Source of the DNA: Klenkia marina
Lineage (GTDB): Bacteria > Actinomycetota > Actinomycetes > Mycobacteriales > Geodermatophilaceae
Direction: 5' to 3'
Length of the DNA stretch: 64,000 nt
NCBI RefSeq assembly: GCF_900101025.1
Contig: NZ_FMUH01000006.1
Coordinates: 124,001 to 188,000 of the forward strand
In this document: piece by piece, positions 24,660 through 32,667 of the stretch
Numbering within the stretch: the stretch's first letter is position 1
Layout of the letters: each line of letters opens with the position of its first letter
The notes under the pieces: model-generated
The model's input: the letters and a program-made list of their open reading frames with translations, nothing else
The model's database searches: none
What the model was told of the DNA's origin: nothing
Made by a program: the position numbers and the translations under genes

Positions 24660-24728
24660 CGCCGGCTGCCGTGCTGACCCCTTCGATCTCGTCCGCCTTG
24701 GCCGCCTCCACCGTCCGGCGCTGACCCC

Positions 24729-25661
24729 GTGCTGCCGTTGACCGCCGTCCTGCTCGGCCTGCTGGCGTTCGCGCTCGCCTGGCCGGTGCCGGCGGTCCTC
24801 GCCCGGGCGCGCTGGCCGCGCCGGGACCCGGTGTCCGCGCTGGTGCTCTGGCAGGCGATCGGCCTGGCCGGGGGCCTCTCGATGATCGGCGCCCTGCTCG
24901 TGCACGGTCTCTCGCCGTGGGGCGGTTCGCTGCCCGCGGCGTGGTGGGCGTGGGCGCAGCACTGGTTCACCGGCGAGCTGCCCCAGCAGCCCGTGCGCGG
25001 GGACCACTGGGTGGCCCAGACGCTGGCCGCCGTCCTGGCGCTCGAGCTGCTCGGGGTGCTGGTGCTCTCGCTGGTGCGCACCGCCCGCACCCGGGCCCGG
25101 CACCGGGCGCTGCTGGAGCTGATCGTCGACCCGGTGCCCGGCGTCGACGCACGCGTGCTCGAGTCGCCGGTGCCCGCCGCCTTCTGCATCCCCGGGGCGC
25201 GGCCCCTGCTGGTGCTCTCGTCGGGCATGGTGGCCGAGCTGGCCCCCGCGGAGCTGGCGGCGGTGGTCGCGCACGAGCGGGCGCACCTGGGCGAGCGCCA
25301 CCACTTGCTGCTGCTGCCCTTCGTGGCCTGGCGCGAGGCGCTGCCCGTGCTGCCGGCCGCCGACCGCACGCACGACGCCGTCCGCGACCTGGTCGAGATG
25401 CGCGCCGACGACGTAGCCCTCCGGGCGCTGGCCGACCCCGCCCCGCGGCGCACCCTGGCGAGGGCGATCGTCGCCGCCGCCGAGGGTGGTGCCCCACGGG
25501 GTGCGCTGGCGGTGAACGGCGGGGTGCTGACGACCCGGGTCACCCGCCTGCTGGACCCACCCGAGCCCCTGCCGCGCTGGGCGAGGCCGTTGGCGGTGGG
25601 TGCGGCGGCTGCCCTGCTCCTGCTCCCGACCGCCCTGCTCCTGCTCCCCGCCCTGGTCTGA
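24729..25661 (+). CDS. M56-family membrane metalloprotease (BlaR1-like)
   Basis: A 310-residue membrane zinc protease. Helices at the N-terminus and near residues 40-60 and 100-120 precede a cytosolic zinc domain with HERAH (His182-Glu183-His186), and a last helix closes the protein (PLAVGAAAALLLLPTALLLL). The preceding CIPGARPLLVLSSGM is the usual M56 strand. It lacks the C-terminal penicillin-binding sensor of BlaR1, so any signal must be sensed another way. As in bla and mec loci it follows a BlaI repressor and is the likely enzyme that inactivates it. GTG 24729 is the only reasonable start. Confidence 0.85.
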   Translation: MLPLTAVLLGLLAFALAWPVPAVLARARWPRRDPVSALVLWQAIGLAGGLSMIGALLVHGLSPWGGSLPAAWWAWAQHWFTGELPQQPVRGDHWVAQTLAAVLALELLGVLVLSLVRTARTRARHRALLELIVDPVPGVDARVLESPVPAAFCIPGARPLLVLSSGMVAELAPAELAAVVAHERAHLGERHHLLLLPFVAWREALPVLPAADRTHDAVRDLVEMRADDVALRALADPAPRRTLARAIVAAAEGGAPRGALAVNGGVLTTRVTRLLDPPEPLPRWARPLAVGAAAALLLLPTALLLLPALV

Positions 25662-25723
25662 CGCGCGCCGCGTCGAGCTCCCGCGTCGGGCTCCCGCGCC
25701 CCGGCCCGATCCGCCCCCCGTTG

Positions 25724-25788
25724 ACCTTGCAGTTCGGCAACGCCGCCACGCCGACGGACGGCGTGCCGCCGTTGCCGAACTGCAAGAT
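25724..25788. repeat. 61-bp palindromic element, copy A
   Basis: Perfect 17-bp arms (25726-25742 and 25770-25786, CTTGCAGTTCGGCAACG and complement) flank a 27-nt loop, which itself holds CACGCCG/CGGCGTG. It lies between the convergent M56 and DUF559-like genes, so it can terminate both. Copies B and C have the same 17-27-17 geometry. Confidence 0.85.
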
Positions 25789-26684
25789 CACGGAGCGTCG
25801 GGGGTCCACCCGCGGGACAGCAGGGCCCGGCGGCAGCGGTCGACGACGTCCGTGCGCCGGTGCAGGTGCTGCTTGGCGAACCGCAGGACCAGTTCGCCGT
25901 CGGCCGCCATGTTCGTGTACCGGTCGACGTCCCGGCCGAACTGCTCGGGCGAGCGGTGGCCGTCGCCCTCGTACTCCACGCGCACCCGGTAGCGCCGCCA
26001 CCCGAGGTCGTTGTGCGCGACCTCGTCGCCGTTGCGGTCGAGGACCGCAGGTTGGATCTCCGGGTCGGGCAGGTCGCTGTCGAGCAACCACACCCGGATC
26101 AGGCTCTCGGGGCGGGACATGGCGCGCCCGTCGAGCTGCGGTGCCCGGTGGCGGGCCCGGCGCACCCCGCGCACGCGGTCGGAGCGGGCCAGCAGGTCGG
26201 TGAGCTGCTCGGCCGTCATGCGGCCGCTGCGCAGCAGGGCGTCACCGATGGCGACCAGCTCGTCGTCCGGTGTCGTCGCTGCCAGGTCGAGCCAGGTGCG
26301 GGCGCCGGACGTCACCCGCAGCAGGGGAGCTCGGGTCACCCGGTCGACCAGCACCACGACGTCGCTCGGGGTGAGGTCACGGCTGACCGCGACGAGTCCG
26401 CGGTGGCGGGGCGGCGCGGTGCCCGGCAGCACGACGACCTGGGGTCGGGTGGGTGTGCGGACCACCGGCGCCCCGTGCAGGGCCGCCGCGGTCTGCAGAC
26501 CGAACGTCGCGGTCGCGGGGAGCACGGTGGCCCAGGCGCGGCAGGCGTTGAGCAGGGTGGGGTCCACCGATCGCGAGAGCCAAGCACCGCGCCCGACGCG
26601 GACGCCGTCGGCCTGGACGGTCCGCCAGGTCCAGCCGGCGGCGAGGGCCGATCGACGGCTGTAGGCGGTGGGGTGCTCGACCAT
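25788..26684 (-). CDS. AbiEi-like N-terminus with DUF559/Vsr-type nuclease-like C-terminus
   Basis: A 298-residue actinobacterial protein of a common uncharacterised type. The N-terminal part resembles AbiEi-type antitoxins (GWTWRTVQADGVRVGRGAWLS, then ATATFGLQTAAALHG and LLRVTSGARTWLDLA). The C-terminal part looks like a DUF559/very-short-patch nuclease fold, with SLIRVWLLDSDLPDPEIQP, a D/E-rich strand DLGWRRYRVRVEYEGDGHR and the QFGRDVDRY helix. No partner toxin is adjacent. ATG 26684 has CAGGGT 6 nt upstream (leaderless layout). Nuclease activity is possible but not shown. Confidence 0.65.
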   Translation of the reverse strand: MVEHPTAYSRRSALAAGWTWRTVQADGVRVGRGAWLSRSVDPTLLNACRAWATVLPATATFGLQTAAALHGAPVVRTPTRPQVVVLPGTAPPRHRGLVAVSRDLTPSDVVVLVDRVTRAPLLRVTSGARTWLDLAATTPDDELVAIGDALLRSGRMTAEQLTDLLARSDRVRGVRRARHRAPQLDGRAMSRPESLIRVWLLDSDLPDPEIQPAVLDRNGDEVAHNDLGWRRYRVRVEYEGDGHRSPEQFGRDVDRYTNMAADGELVLRFAKQHLHRRTDVVDRCRRALLSRGWTPDAP

Positions 26685-26818
26685 GCCGCGACCCTGGGGC
26701 CACCTTCGCCCGCGACGGGCGCCCAGGCGACATCTGTGGACAGCACCCGGCGATGTGGACGCCGACCAGCGCCCCCGAGCCGAACCTGCTACGCCGTCCG
26801 GGGCCAGACCGACTCGTC

Positions 26819-26887
26819 GACCTTGCAGAACCGCAACGGTGGCTCGCCGGCGGCAGGCGTGTCGGCGTTGCGCTTCTGCAAGATCGA
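26819..26887. repeat. 61-bp palindromic element, copy B
   Basis: Arms 26822-26838 and 26866-26882 (CTTGCAGAACCGCAACG and complement, one mismatch) flank a 27-nt loop. It lies 62 nt after the MerR gene on its strand, in the position of a terminator. Outer GTCGAC/ATCGAC extends the pairing. The rest of this 264-bp spacer shows nothing else I can support. Confidence 0.85.
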
Positions 26888-26948
26888 CGACACCGAGCGG
26901 GCGGATGCGTGCGGGCGGGCAGGAGCGCGGGGTGGGCGGACGGCGGGG

Positions 26949-27224
26949 TCAGGTCTGGGTGTCGAGACGAGCTTGCAGGGTGGCGACGTCGTCCTGGAGG
27001 GCCACGATGACCTCGGCGGAGACCAGGCTGTGGCCGTCGTCCAGGAGCAGGCGGATGCGAGACGCCGTCACCAGCTGGGCGCGCGACCAGCGGCGGTGCC
27101 CACCGGCCGAGCGGGCCGGCTCGACGACGCCGGCGGTGTCGAGACTGCGCAGGAACGCGACCTGGACGCCGAGCAGCTCGGCGGCCTGGCCGATCGTGAA
27201 CGTGGCCCGGTCGGGGTCGTCCAA
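26949..27224 (-). CDS. MerR-family regulator (HspR-like)
   Basis: A MerR-type regulator of about 91 residues. The winged-helix N-terminus reads FTIGQAAELLGVQVAFLRSLD, then GGHRRWSRAQL, followed by a C-terminal coiled coil (VALQDDVATLQARLD). The start is uncertain: no ATG or GTG exists in the non-overlapping part of the frame. I chose TTG 27224; the frame continues to the end of hsp20, and a CTG overlapping the hsp20 stop or a coupled start is possible. It directly follows hsp20, so it is likely an HspR-type heat-shock repressor of that gene. Copy B of the palindrome lies after it. Confidence 0.7.
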   Translation of the reverse strand: MDDPDRATFTIGQAAELLGVQVAFLRSLDTAGVVEPARSAGGHRRWSRAQLVTASRIRLLLDDGHSLVSAEVIVALQDDVATLQARLDTQT

Positions 27225-27286
27225 CCGGGCCAGGGGATCAGGTGCCGGAGGGGCGGGGTGGGCCCGCCCCTCCGACGAGTCGGCGG

Positions 27287-27766
27287 TCAGCTCTCCACGG
27301 CCTGGGGTGCGGCGCCCTCGATCGTGGCGGGCGTGTCGGACCGGCTCACGGTGATCTTGCGGGCCTTGGCCTTCTCGGCCACCGGGATGCTGACGGTCAG
27401 CACGCCGTCGTGGTAGCTGGCCTCGAGGCGCTCGGTGTCCAGGCTGCGGCCGAGCACCAGCTGGCGGGTGTAGCTGCCGAAGGGCCGCTCGGCCACCGAC
27501 CACTCGGCGCCCTCGAGCTGCGGCACCGAGCGCTCGGCCGAGATGGTGAGCGTGGTGCCCTCGATCGACAGGTCGATCGAGCCCGGGTCGACGCCGGGCA
27601 GGTCGAAGTGGGCGACGAACTGGTCGCCGACGCGGTAGGCGTCCATCGGCATGCCGGCCAGAGCGCGGGCGGTGGTGGTGCCGGCGCGCGAGGTGAGCTG
27701 GTCGAGGGCACGGAAGGCCGAGGAGAGCGGGCTGGCGGAGCCGAACGGGTCGTACGCGGTGAGCAT
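27287..27766 (-). CDS. Hsp20/alpha-crystallin small heat-shock protein
   Basis: A 159-residue small heat-shock chaperone that holds unfolding proteins in solution. The alpha-crystallin domain spans about residues 40-140: DAYRVGDQFVAHFDLPGVD, LTISAERS, FGSYTRQLVLG and the closing ASYHDGVLTVSIPVAEKAKARKI. The ATG has GGAGGTG 7 nt upstream. The promoter TTGCCA-16-TATTCT (27852-27857 and 27830-27835) gives a leader of about 57 nt starting with a hairpin. The MerR gene follows in the same unit. Confidence 0.9.
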   Translation of the reverse strand: MLTAYDPFGSASPLSSAFRALDQLTSRAGTTTARALAGMPMDAYRVGDQFVAHFDLPGVDPGSIDLSIEGTTLTISAERSVPQLEGAEWSVAERPFGSYTRQLVLGRSLDTERLEASYHDGVLTVSIPVAEKAKARKITVSRSDTPATIEGAAPQAVES

Positions 27767-27803
27767 CAGGAAGACACCTCCGGAAGAGCTGTGCTGTTGT
27801 CCA

Positions 27804-27857
27804 GTCGCTGAACCTCCAGCGACGACTACAGAATACCTACACCGCGCCGCATGGCAA
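27804..27857 (-). promoter_or_regulatory. hsp20 promoter and 5-prime leader hairpin
   Basis: On the leftward strand TTGCCA (27857-27852) lies 16 bp before TATTCT (27835-27830). Transcription would begin near 27823, where GTCGCTG and CAGCGAC form a 7-bp hairpin with a 6-nt loop (27804-27823). A structured leader on a heat-shock gene could be regulatory. Confidence 0.6.
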
Positions 27858-27873
27858 ACACGGAAAATTCGTC

Positions 27874-27942
27874 GATCTTGCAGAACCGCAACGCCGCAAC
27901 GCCGCACCCCGGCGCGCCACCGTTGCGCTTCTGCAAGATCAA
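27874..27942. repeat. 61-bp palindromic element, copy C
   Basis: Arms 27877-27893 and 27921-27937 (CTTGCAGAACCGCAACG and complement, one mismatch) flank a 27-nt loop. It lies between the end of the glutamine-synthetase-like gene and the hsp20 promoter, so it can separate the two units. Confidence 0.85.
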
Positions 27943-28007
27943 CGGCGGGCAGGCGCGTGAGGGGCGGGGCAGGGCGGAAGGGGGAGGGGTGCGGGCGCGG
28001 TGCGGGG

Positions 28008-29402
28008 TCAGTGCTTCCAGCGCACCGCGCGGCAGACGGCCTCCGGGGAGGCGCCGTCGAACAGGGCGATCTCGCCCCGCCGGACGTCGGCCACCGTCGC
28101 CGACAGCTCCTCGCCGAAGGCCCCGGTGAGCACCTCGTCGGACTCGAAGGCCTGCACCGCCTCCGCCAGGGACGCGGGCAGCGGGCGGATGCCGGCCTCG
28201 CGGCGGCCCTCGTCGGTCAGCGAGGCGGGGTCGACGCCCACCGGGTCGGGCAGCCGCGCCCCCGCCCGCACCCCGGCCAGCCCCGCGGCCAGGCACCCGG
28301 CCATGAGCAGGTAGGGGTTGGCGGCCAGGTCGAGGCTCTTGACCTCGACGTTGGCCGAGGCCTGCCGGTTGCCGTCGGGGCCGGTGACGAACCGCAGCGC
28401 GGCCTCGCGGTTCTCCAGGCCCCACGCGGCGTAGGCGCCGGCCCAGTGCGAGGGCACCAGCCGCAGGTAGGAGGCGACCGAGGGCGCGCCGACGGCCAGC
28501 AGCCCGGGCAGGTGGGCCAGCAGCCCGGCGGTGAAGCCCTCGCCCTCCGGCGTCAGCCCGAAGGTGCCCTCGCCCCCGCTCATGAGGTTCTCCTCGCCCC
28601 GGTTCAGCGACAGGTGGAGGTGCCCGCCGTTGCCCACGCCGTCCGCGGTGACCTTGGGCGAGAACGACACCCGCAGCCCGTGCTGGGCCGACACCGCGGT
28701 GATGGTGGCACGCACCAGGAGGGCGGTGTCGGCCGCGGCCACCGGGTCCTGGGCGGCTACCGAGACCTCGAGCTGGCCGGCGGCGTACTCGGGGTGGAAC
28801 TGGTCGACCGCGACACCCTGCTCGGTGAGGGCGTCGAGCAGGTCGCGCCCGTAGTCGCTGACCTCGGCCAGCCGGGTCATGCCGTACGCCGGGCCGGACA
28901 GCGCGGGCACGAAGGCGTCGGCGTCCTCCGGCGTGCCGTCGGGGCGGGACACGACCCACTCGACCTCGAACGCGGCCCGCACGTGCAGGTCGCCCAGGTC
29001 CGACACCATCCGGCGCAGCAGCGAGCGGGAGCACTGCACGTGCGGCACCCCCGCCTGGGTGTACCGGTCCACCGGCGCCCACGCCCAGCCGGGCTGACCG
29101 GCCAGCACGGTGAGCCGGGCGAGGTCCGGGTGCAGTCGCAGGTCGCCGATCGCCGAGCCGGCGAACCGGCCGGCGACGATCGAGTCGTCGAGCAGGAAGC
29201 CGTCGAACACCGGGCTCATGCCCACGCCCCACTGCGCCGCCGAGGGCAGCTTGGCCAGCGGCACCGTCTTCACCCGGGTGATGCCCGAGGTGTCGACCCA
29301 GGGCAGGGCGACGGCGGTGACCCCGGCGTCCTCGAGCTCGGGCAGCAGGGCCTCGGCGGCCGAGCGGCGGGCGTCCCGGGTGGCGGTGTCGAGCTGGTCC
29401 AT
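28008..29402 (-). CDS. Glutamine-synthetase-like ligase
   Basis: A 464-residue member of the glutamine synthetase I superfamily. The glutamate- and ATP-binding landmarks are recognisable: AFEVEWVV in the first metal site, NGGHLHLSLNRG (the HxH loop) and ENREAALRFV with the later SANVEVKSLDLAANPYLLMAG. It lacks the adenylylation loop of true GlnA. Such paralogues ligate glutamate to amines such as ethanolamine, polyamines or isopropylamine. The ethanolamine operon 15 kb away makes gamma-glutamyl-amine chemistry worth considering, but the substrate is unknown. It is leftward after the IclR gene. Confidence 0.85.
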   Translation of the reverse strand: MDQLDTATRDARRSAAEALLPELEDAGVTAVALPWVDTSGITRVKTVPLAKLPSAAQWGVGMSPVFDGFLLDDSIVAGRFAGSAIGDLRLHPDLARLTVLAGQPGWAWAPVDRYTQAGVPHVQCSRSLLRRMVSDLGDLHVRAAFEVEWVVSRPDGTPEDADAFVPALSGPAYGMTRLAEVSDYGRDLLDALTEQGVAVDQFHPEYAAGQLEVSVAAQDPVAAADTALLVRATITAVSAQHGLRVSFSPKVTADGVGNGGHLHLSLNRGEENLMSGGEGTFGLTPEGEGFTAGLLAHLPGLLAVGAPSVASYLRLVPSHWAGAYAAWGLENREAALRFVTGPDGNRQASANVEVKSLDLAANPYLLMAGCLAAGLAGVRAGARLPDPVGVDPASLTDEGRREAGIRPLPASLAEAVQAFESDEVLTGAFGEELSATVADVRRGEIALFDGASPEAVCRAVRWKH

Positions 29403-29434
29403 GCCGGGAGTCTCACACCTGGGCGCCCGGGGCG

Positions 29435-30094
29435 TCAGAGATCGGCGGCGATCGCCCGGGCGACGGCCACCACGGCGGCGCCCAGCTCGGCCTCGTCGTC
29501 CCGATGCCCGGTCCAGACCACCGCGGCGGCCGCGGCGGCCCCGCGCACCGGCGCCGACAGCGAGCGGACCCCGGGGATGACCTCGCCCTCGCTGACCGCC
29601 CACCCCGTGGCCCGGGCGGTGCGCAGTTCGGGGCGGTCGTGCTCGGCGTCGGGGTCGGGCATGAGCAGCGCGAGCCCGGGGGCACCGCGGCCGATCGGGT
29701 GCCGGGTGCCCGGACGCCGGGTGACGTGGCTGGGCACGTCGCGGGGCTCGACGCTGGTGAGGGTGACGGCGTCGTCCCCGGCCCGGACGACGAGGAACCC
29801 GGTGCACCCGAACCGCTCGACCAGCGGGGCGAGCCGGGCGTTGGCCGCGGCCTGCAGGCTGGTGCGCACGCCGCGGGCCAGCACCGAGACGGTGAGCCCC
29901 AGTCCGAACCGGCCGGCGTCGTCGCGCTCGACGAAGCCGCGGTCCTCCAGCGTGCGCAGCAGCCGGTAGGTGATCGAGCGGTGCAGGTCCACCGCGGTGG
30001 CGATCTCCATGACCGGCCGGGGCGACCCGGTGGCCGCCAGGTGCTCCAGGATGCGCAGACCCCGGTCGAGGGTCTGGGACTGCGGCGCGGTCAC
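29435..30094 (-). CDS. IclR-family transcriptional regulator
   Basis: A 219-residue IclR-type regulator. The winged-helix N-terminus reads LDRGLRILEHLAATGSPRP, then DLHRSITYRLLRTLEDRGFV (about residues 10-50). A GAF-like effector domain follows, here shortened to about 140 residues. The GTG start has CATGCT 6 nt upstream (leaderless layout). It follows the MFS gene by 12 bp and lies beside the homogentisate genes, for which IclR regulators are typical. Control of the transporter and aromatic genes is likely; the ligand is probably an aromatic acid. Confidence 0.8.
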   Translation of the reverse strand: MTAPQSQTLDRGLRILEHLAATGSPRPVMEIATAVDLHRSITYRLLRTLEDRGFVERDDAGRFGLGLTVSVLARGVRTSLQAAANARLAPLVERFGCTGFLVVRAGDDAVTLTSVEPRDVPSHVTRRPGTRHPIGRGAPGLALLMPDPDAEHDRPELRTARATGWAVSEGEVIPGVRSLSAPVRGAAAAAAVVWTGHRDDEAELGAAVVAVARAIAADL

Positions 30095-30106
30095 CGGGTC
30101 AGCATG

Positions 30107-31423
30107 TCAGTGGCCGTCCACACCCAGGTCGGCGCCGCGGGTCTCGCGGATCGCCGTGACCGCGGCGAAGGAGATCGCGGCCAGCACCATCATGTAGACG
30201 CCCACCGAGATGCCGGTCCCGGTCCGCTGCACGAGCAGCTCGCTGATCGCCGGTGTGAACGCCCCGCCGAGGATCGCGCCGAGGGCGTAGCCGATGGAGA
30301 CCCCCGAGTACCGGACGGCGACCGGGAACAGCTCGGCGTACATGGCCGACATCGGCCCGTAGGACAGCCCCAGCCCGATCGTGAGGACGACGACGCCCAG
30401 CCCGAAGGCCCAGATGTTCGCCGAGTCGACGAGCAGGAACATCGGGATCATCCAGACGAACACGAGCGCGTAGCCGATCTGGAAGGTGCGCACCCGGCCG
30501 ATGCGGTCGCTGAGCGCGCCGCCGTACAGGGTGAACACCAGCCAGGACGCCGAGGCCACCACGATCGCGGTGAGCACCGGGCCGCGGGCCAGGCCCAGGG
30601 TCTGGGTGCCGTAGCCGATGAAGTAGGCGATGACGAGGTAGCCGGCGGCGTTGTTGGCCACGAACACCAGCGCGGTCAGCACGACCTGCTTGGTGTTCGT
30701 GGCGAACAGGTCGCGCAGCGGGGCCGAGGACTCGCGCTTGCGCTCCTGCAGCTCGCGGAAGACCGGGCTCTCCTCGACGGAGCGGCGGATCAGGTACCCG
30801 ATGCCGATGAGCGCGATCGAGAGCAGGAACGGCACCCGCCAGCCCCACTCGAGGAACTGGTCGGGCGTGGTCACCGACGTCATGAGCAGCAGCACGCCGG
30901 TGGCCAGGATCAGCCCGAGCGGCACCCCGACGCCGGGGTAGGCGCCGAACAGCCCGCGCTTGGACAACGGCGCGTGCTCGACGGCCATCAGCGCGGCGCC
31001 ACCCCACTCGCCACCGGCGGAGAAGCCCTGCAGCACCCGCAGCACGACCAGGATCACCGGCGCGGCGACGCCGATCGAGGCGTAGGTGGGCAGCAGCCCG
31101 ATGAGCGCGGTCGAGCCGCCCATGAGCAGCAGGGTGAACACCAGCATCTTCTTGCGGCCCAGCCGGTCGCCGTAGCGGCCGGCGACGATCGCGCCCAGCG
31201 GTCGGAACAGGAAGCTGATGCCGATGGTGGCCAGCGACAGCACGGTGGCCAGCGCCTCGTTGCCCTCGCTCACCGGGGCCAGGAACAGCGGCGCGAGCAC
31301 GAGGGTCGCCGCCTGGGCGTAGATGAAGAAGTCGTACCACTCGATGGTGGTGCCGGCGAGGGTGCCGGCCAGGACCTTGCGTTCCTCGCGGGTGGTCGGG
31401 CGGGGGTCGGACGTCGTCGTCAC
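30107..31423 (-). CDS. MFS transporter of the metabolite:H+ symporter type
   Basis: A 438-residue 12-helix major facilitator of the ShiA/ProP-like metabolite symporter group. The conserved cytoplasmic loop reads GRYGDRLGRKKML, preceded by TIEWYDFFIYAQAATLVL, and the second half has YGGALSDRIGR. The GTG start has a GAGGAG site. It lies 65 bp after fahA on the same strand and 12 bp before the IclR gene, so it is most likely the uptake system for the aromatic acid degraded by the upstream genes, though the substrate is unproven. Confidence 0.85.
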   Translation of the reverse strand: MTTTSDPRPTTREERKVLAGTLAGTTIEWYDFFIYAQAATLVLAPLFLAPVSEGNEALATVLSLATIGISFLFRPLGAIVAGRYGDRLGRKKMLVFTLLLMGGSTALIGLLPTYASIGVAAPVILVVLRVLQGFSAGGEWGGAALMAVEHAPLSKRGLFGAYPGVGVPLGLILATGVLLLMTSVTTPDQFLEWGWRVPFLLSIALIGIGYLIRRSVEESPVFRELQERKRESSAPLRDLFATNTKQVVLTALVFVANNAAGYLVIAYFIGYGTQTLGLARGPVLTAIVVASASWLVFTLYGGALSDRIGRVRTFQIGYALVFVWMIPMFLLVDSANIWAFGLGVVVLTIGLGLSYGPMSAMYAELFPVAVRYSGVSIGYALGAILGGAFTPAISELLVQRTGTGISVGVYMMVLAAISFAAVTAIRETRGADLGVDGH

Positions 31424-31488
31424 GGTGCGCTCCTCGGCGGTGGTTCGGCGGTGCTTCGGCGGGGCTCGTCAGGGGCTCGGAGGGGGGA

Positions 31489-32667
31489 TCAGCGGGCGGG
31501 CAGGACGGTGCCGGTCACCTCGCCGAGGCCGATGCGGCCGCCGCCGGTGCCGGGGGCCGTGGCGGTGAGGGTCACCGTGTCGCCGTCCTCGAGGAACGAG
31601 CGGGTGGAGCCGTCGGCGAGCGTCAGCGGCTCGGCCCCGCCCCAGGACAGCTCGATGAACGAGCCCCGCTGGTCGCGACCTGGGCCCGACACGGTGCCGG
31701 AGGCGAAGAGGTCGCCGGTGCGCAGGGTGGCCCCGTTGACCGTCATGTGCGCCAGCTGCTGGGCCGGCGTCCAGTACATCTGCGCGAACGGCGGGCTGCT
31801 GACGTGCTCGCCGTTGAGGTGCACCTCGAGGGCGAGGTCCAGGCCCCAGCGCAGGCCGGCGTCGTCGAGGTAGGGCAGGACGGCGGGCTCCCGCGCCGGT
31901 GGGTCGACCCGGGCGGCCTCCAGCGCGGCCAGCGGCACCACCCACGGCGACACCGAGGTCAGGAACGACTTGCCCAGGAACGGGCCCAGCGGCACGTACT
32001 CCCAGGCCTGCAGGTCGCGGGAGGACCAGTCGTTGACCAGGCAGACCCCGAACACGTGCTCGGCGAACGCGTCGACGGTGACCGGGCCGTCGGAGGGCAC
32101 GCCGACGACGAACCCGACCTCGGCCTCGATGTCCAGCCGCCGGCTGGGCCCGAAGGTGGGCAGGTCGTCCGCCGGCGCCTTCCGCTGCCCGCTCGGCCGG
32201 ACGACGTCGGTGCCCGAGACGGCCACGGTGCCGGCGCGGCCGTGGTACCCGATCGGCAGGTGCTTCCAGTTCGGGGTCAGCGGCGGGGAGTCGGGCCGGA
32301 ACATGCACCCGATGTTCTCCGCGTGGTGCTGGGAGCTGTAGAAGTCGACGTAGTCGGCCACGGTGAACGGCAGGTGCATCGTGACGGCGTCCCGGGGGAG
32401 CAGGTGCGGCTCGACCGCCGCGGCGTCCTCGGTCACCCACCGCACGAGCTGCGCCCGGACGGCGGCCCACGCCTGCGGCCCCCGGGCGAGGAAGGCGTCG
32501 AGGCTGCCCGTGGCGTGCACGCCGTCGCCGGTGGCCGCGGCCAGGTCGAGCACGTGGTCGCCGATCGCCACCCCCGTGCGCGGTGTGCTGCCCGGGGTGG
32601 AGAACACCCCGTACGGCAGGTTGTCGGCGCCGAAGAGCGTGCCCTCGGGCAGGTCGAGCGGGTTCAT
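31489..32667 (-). CDS. fahA: Fumarylacetoacetase
   Basis: A 392-residue fumarylacetoacetate hydrolase, last enzyme of homogentisate catabolism, giving fumarate and acetoacetate. N-terminal DLPEGTLFGADNLPYGVFS is typical, as are YVDFYSSQHHAENIGCMFRP (catalytic His and metal site), DIEAEVGFVVG, NDWSSRDLQAWEY and LGPFLGKSF. The start overlaps the upstream unassigned gene by ATGA, so the two are coupled. There is no recognisable zeta-class glutathione transferase (maleylacetoacetate isomerase) beside it. Confidence 0.95.
   Translation of the reverse strand: MNPLDLPEGTLFGADNLPYGVFSTPGSTPRTGVAIGDHVLDLAAATGDGVHATGSLDAFLARGPQAWAAVRAQLVRWVTEDAAAVEPHLLPRDAVTMHLPFTVADYVDFYSSQHHAENIGCMFRPDSPPLTPNWKHLPIGYHGRAGTVAVSGTDVVRPSGQRKAPADDLPTFGPSRRLDIEAEVGFVVGVPSDGPVTVDAFAEHVFGVCLVNDWSSRDLQAWEYVPLGPFLGKSFLTSVSPWVVPLAALEAARVDPPAREPAVLPYLDDAGLRWGLDLALEVHLNGEHVSSPPFAQMYWTPAQQLAHMTVNGATLRTGDLFASGTVSGPGRDQRGSFIELSWGGAEPLTLADGSTRSFLEDGDTVTLTATAPGTGGGRIGLGEVTGTVLPAR

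Noticed and set aside
24729-25661. Beta-lactam resistance locus.
   Set aside because: The M56 protein has no penicillin-binding domain, and no beta-lactamase gene is linked; bd oxidase control fits the operator position better.
25662-28007. Insertion sequence or transposon between palindromes A and C.
   Set aside because: No transposase, no target-site duplication, and the palindromes are at ordinary gene ends.
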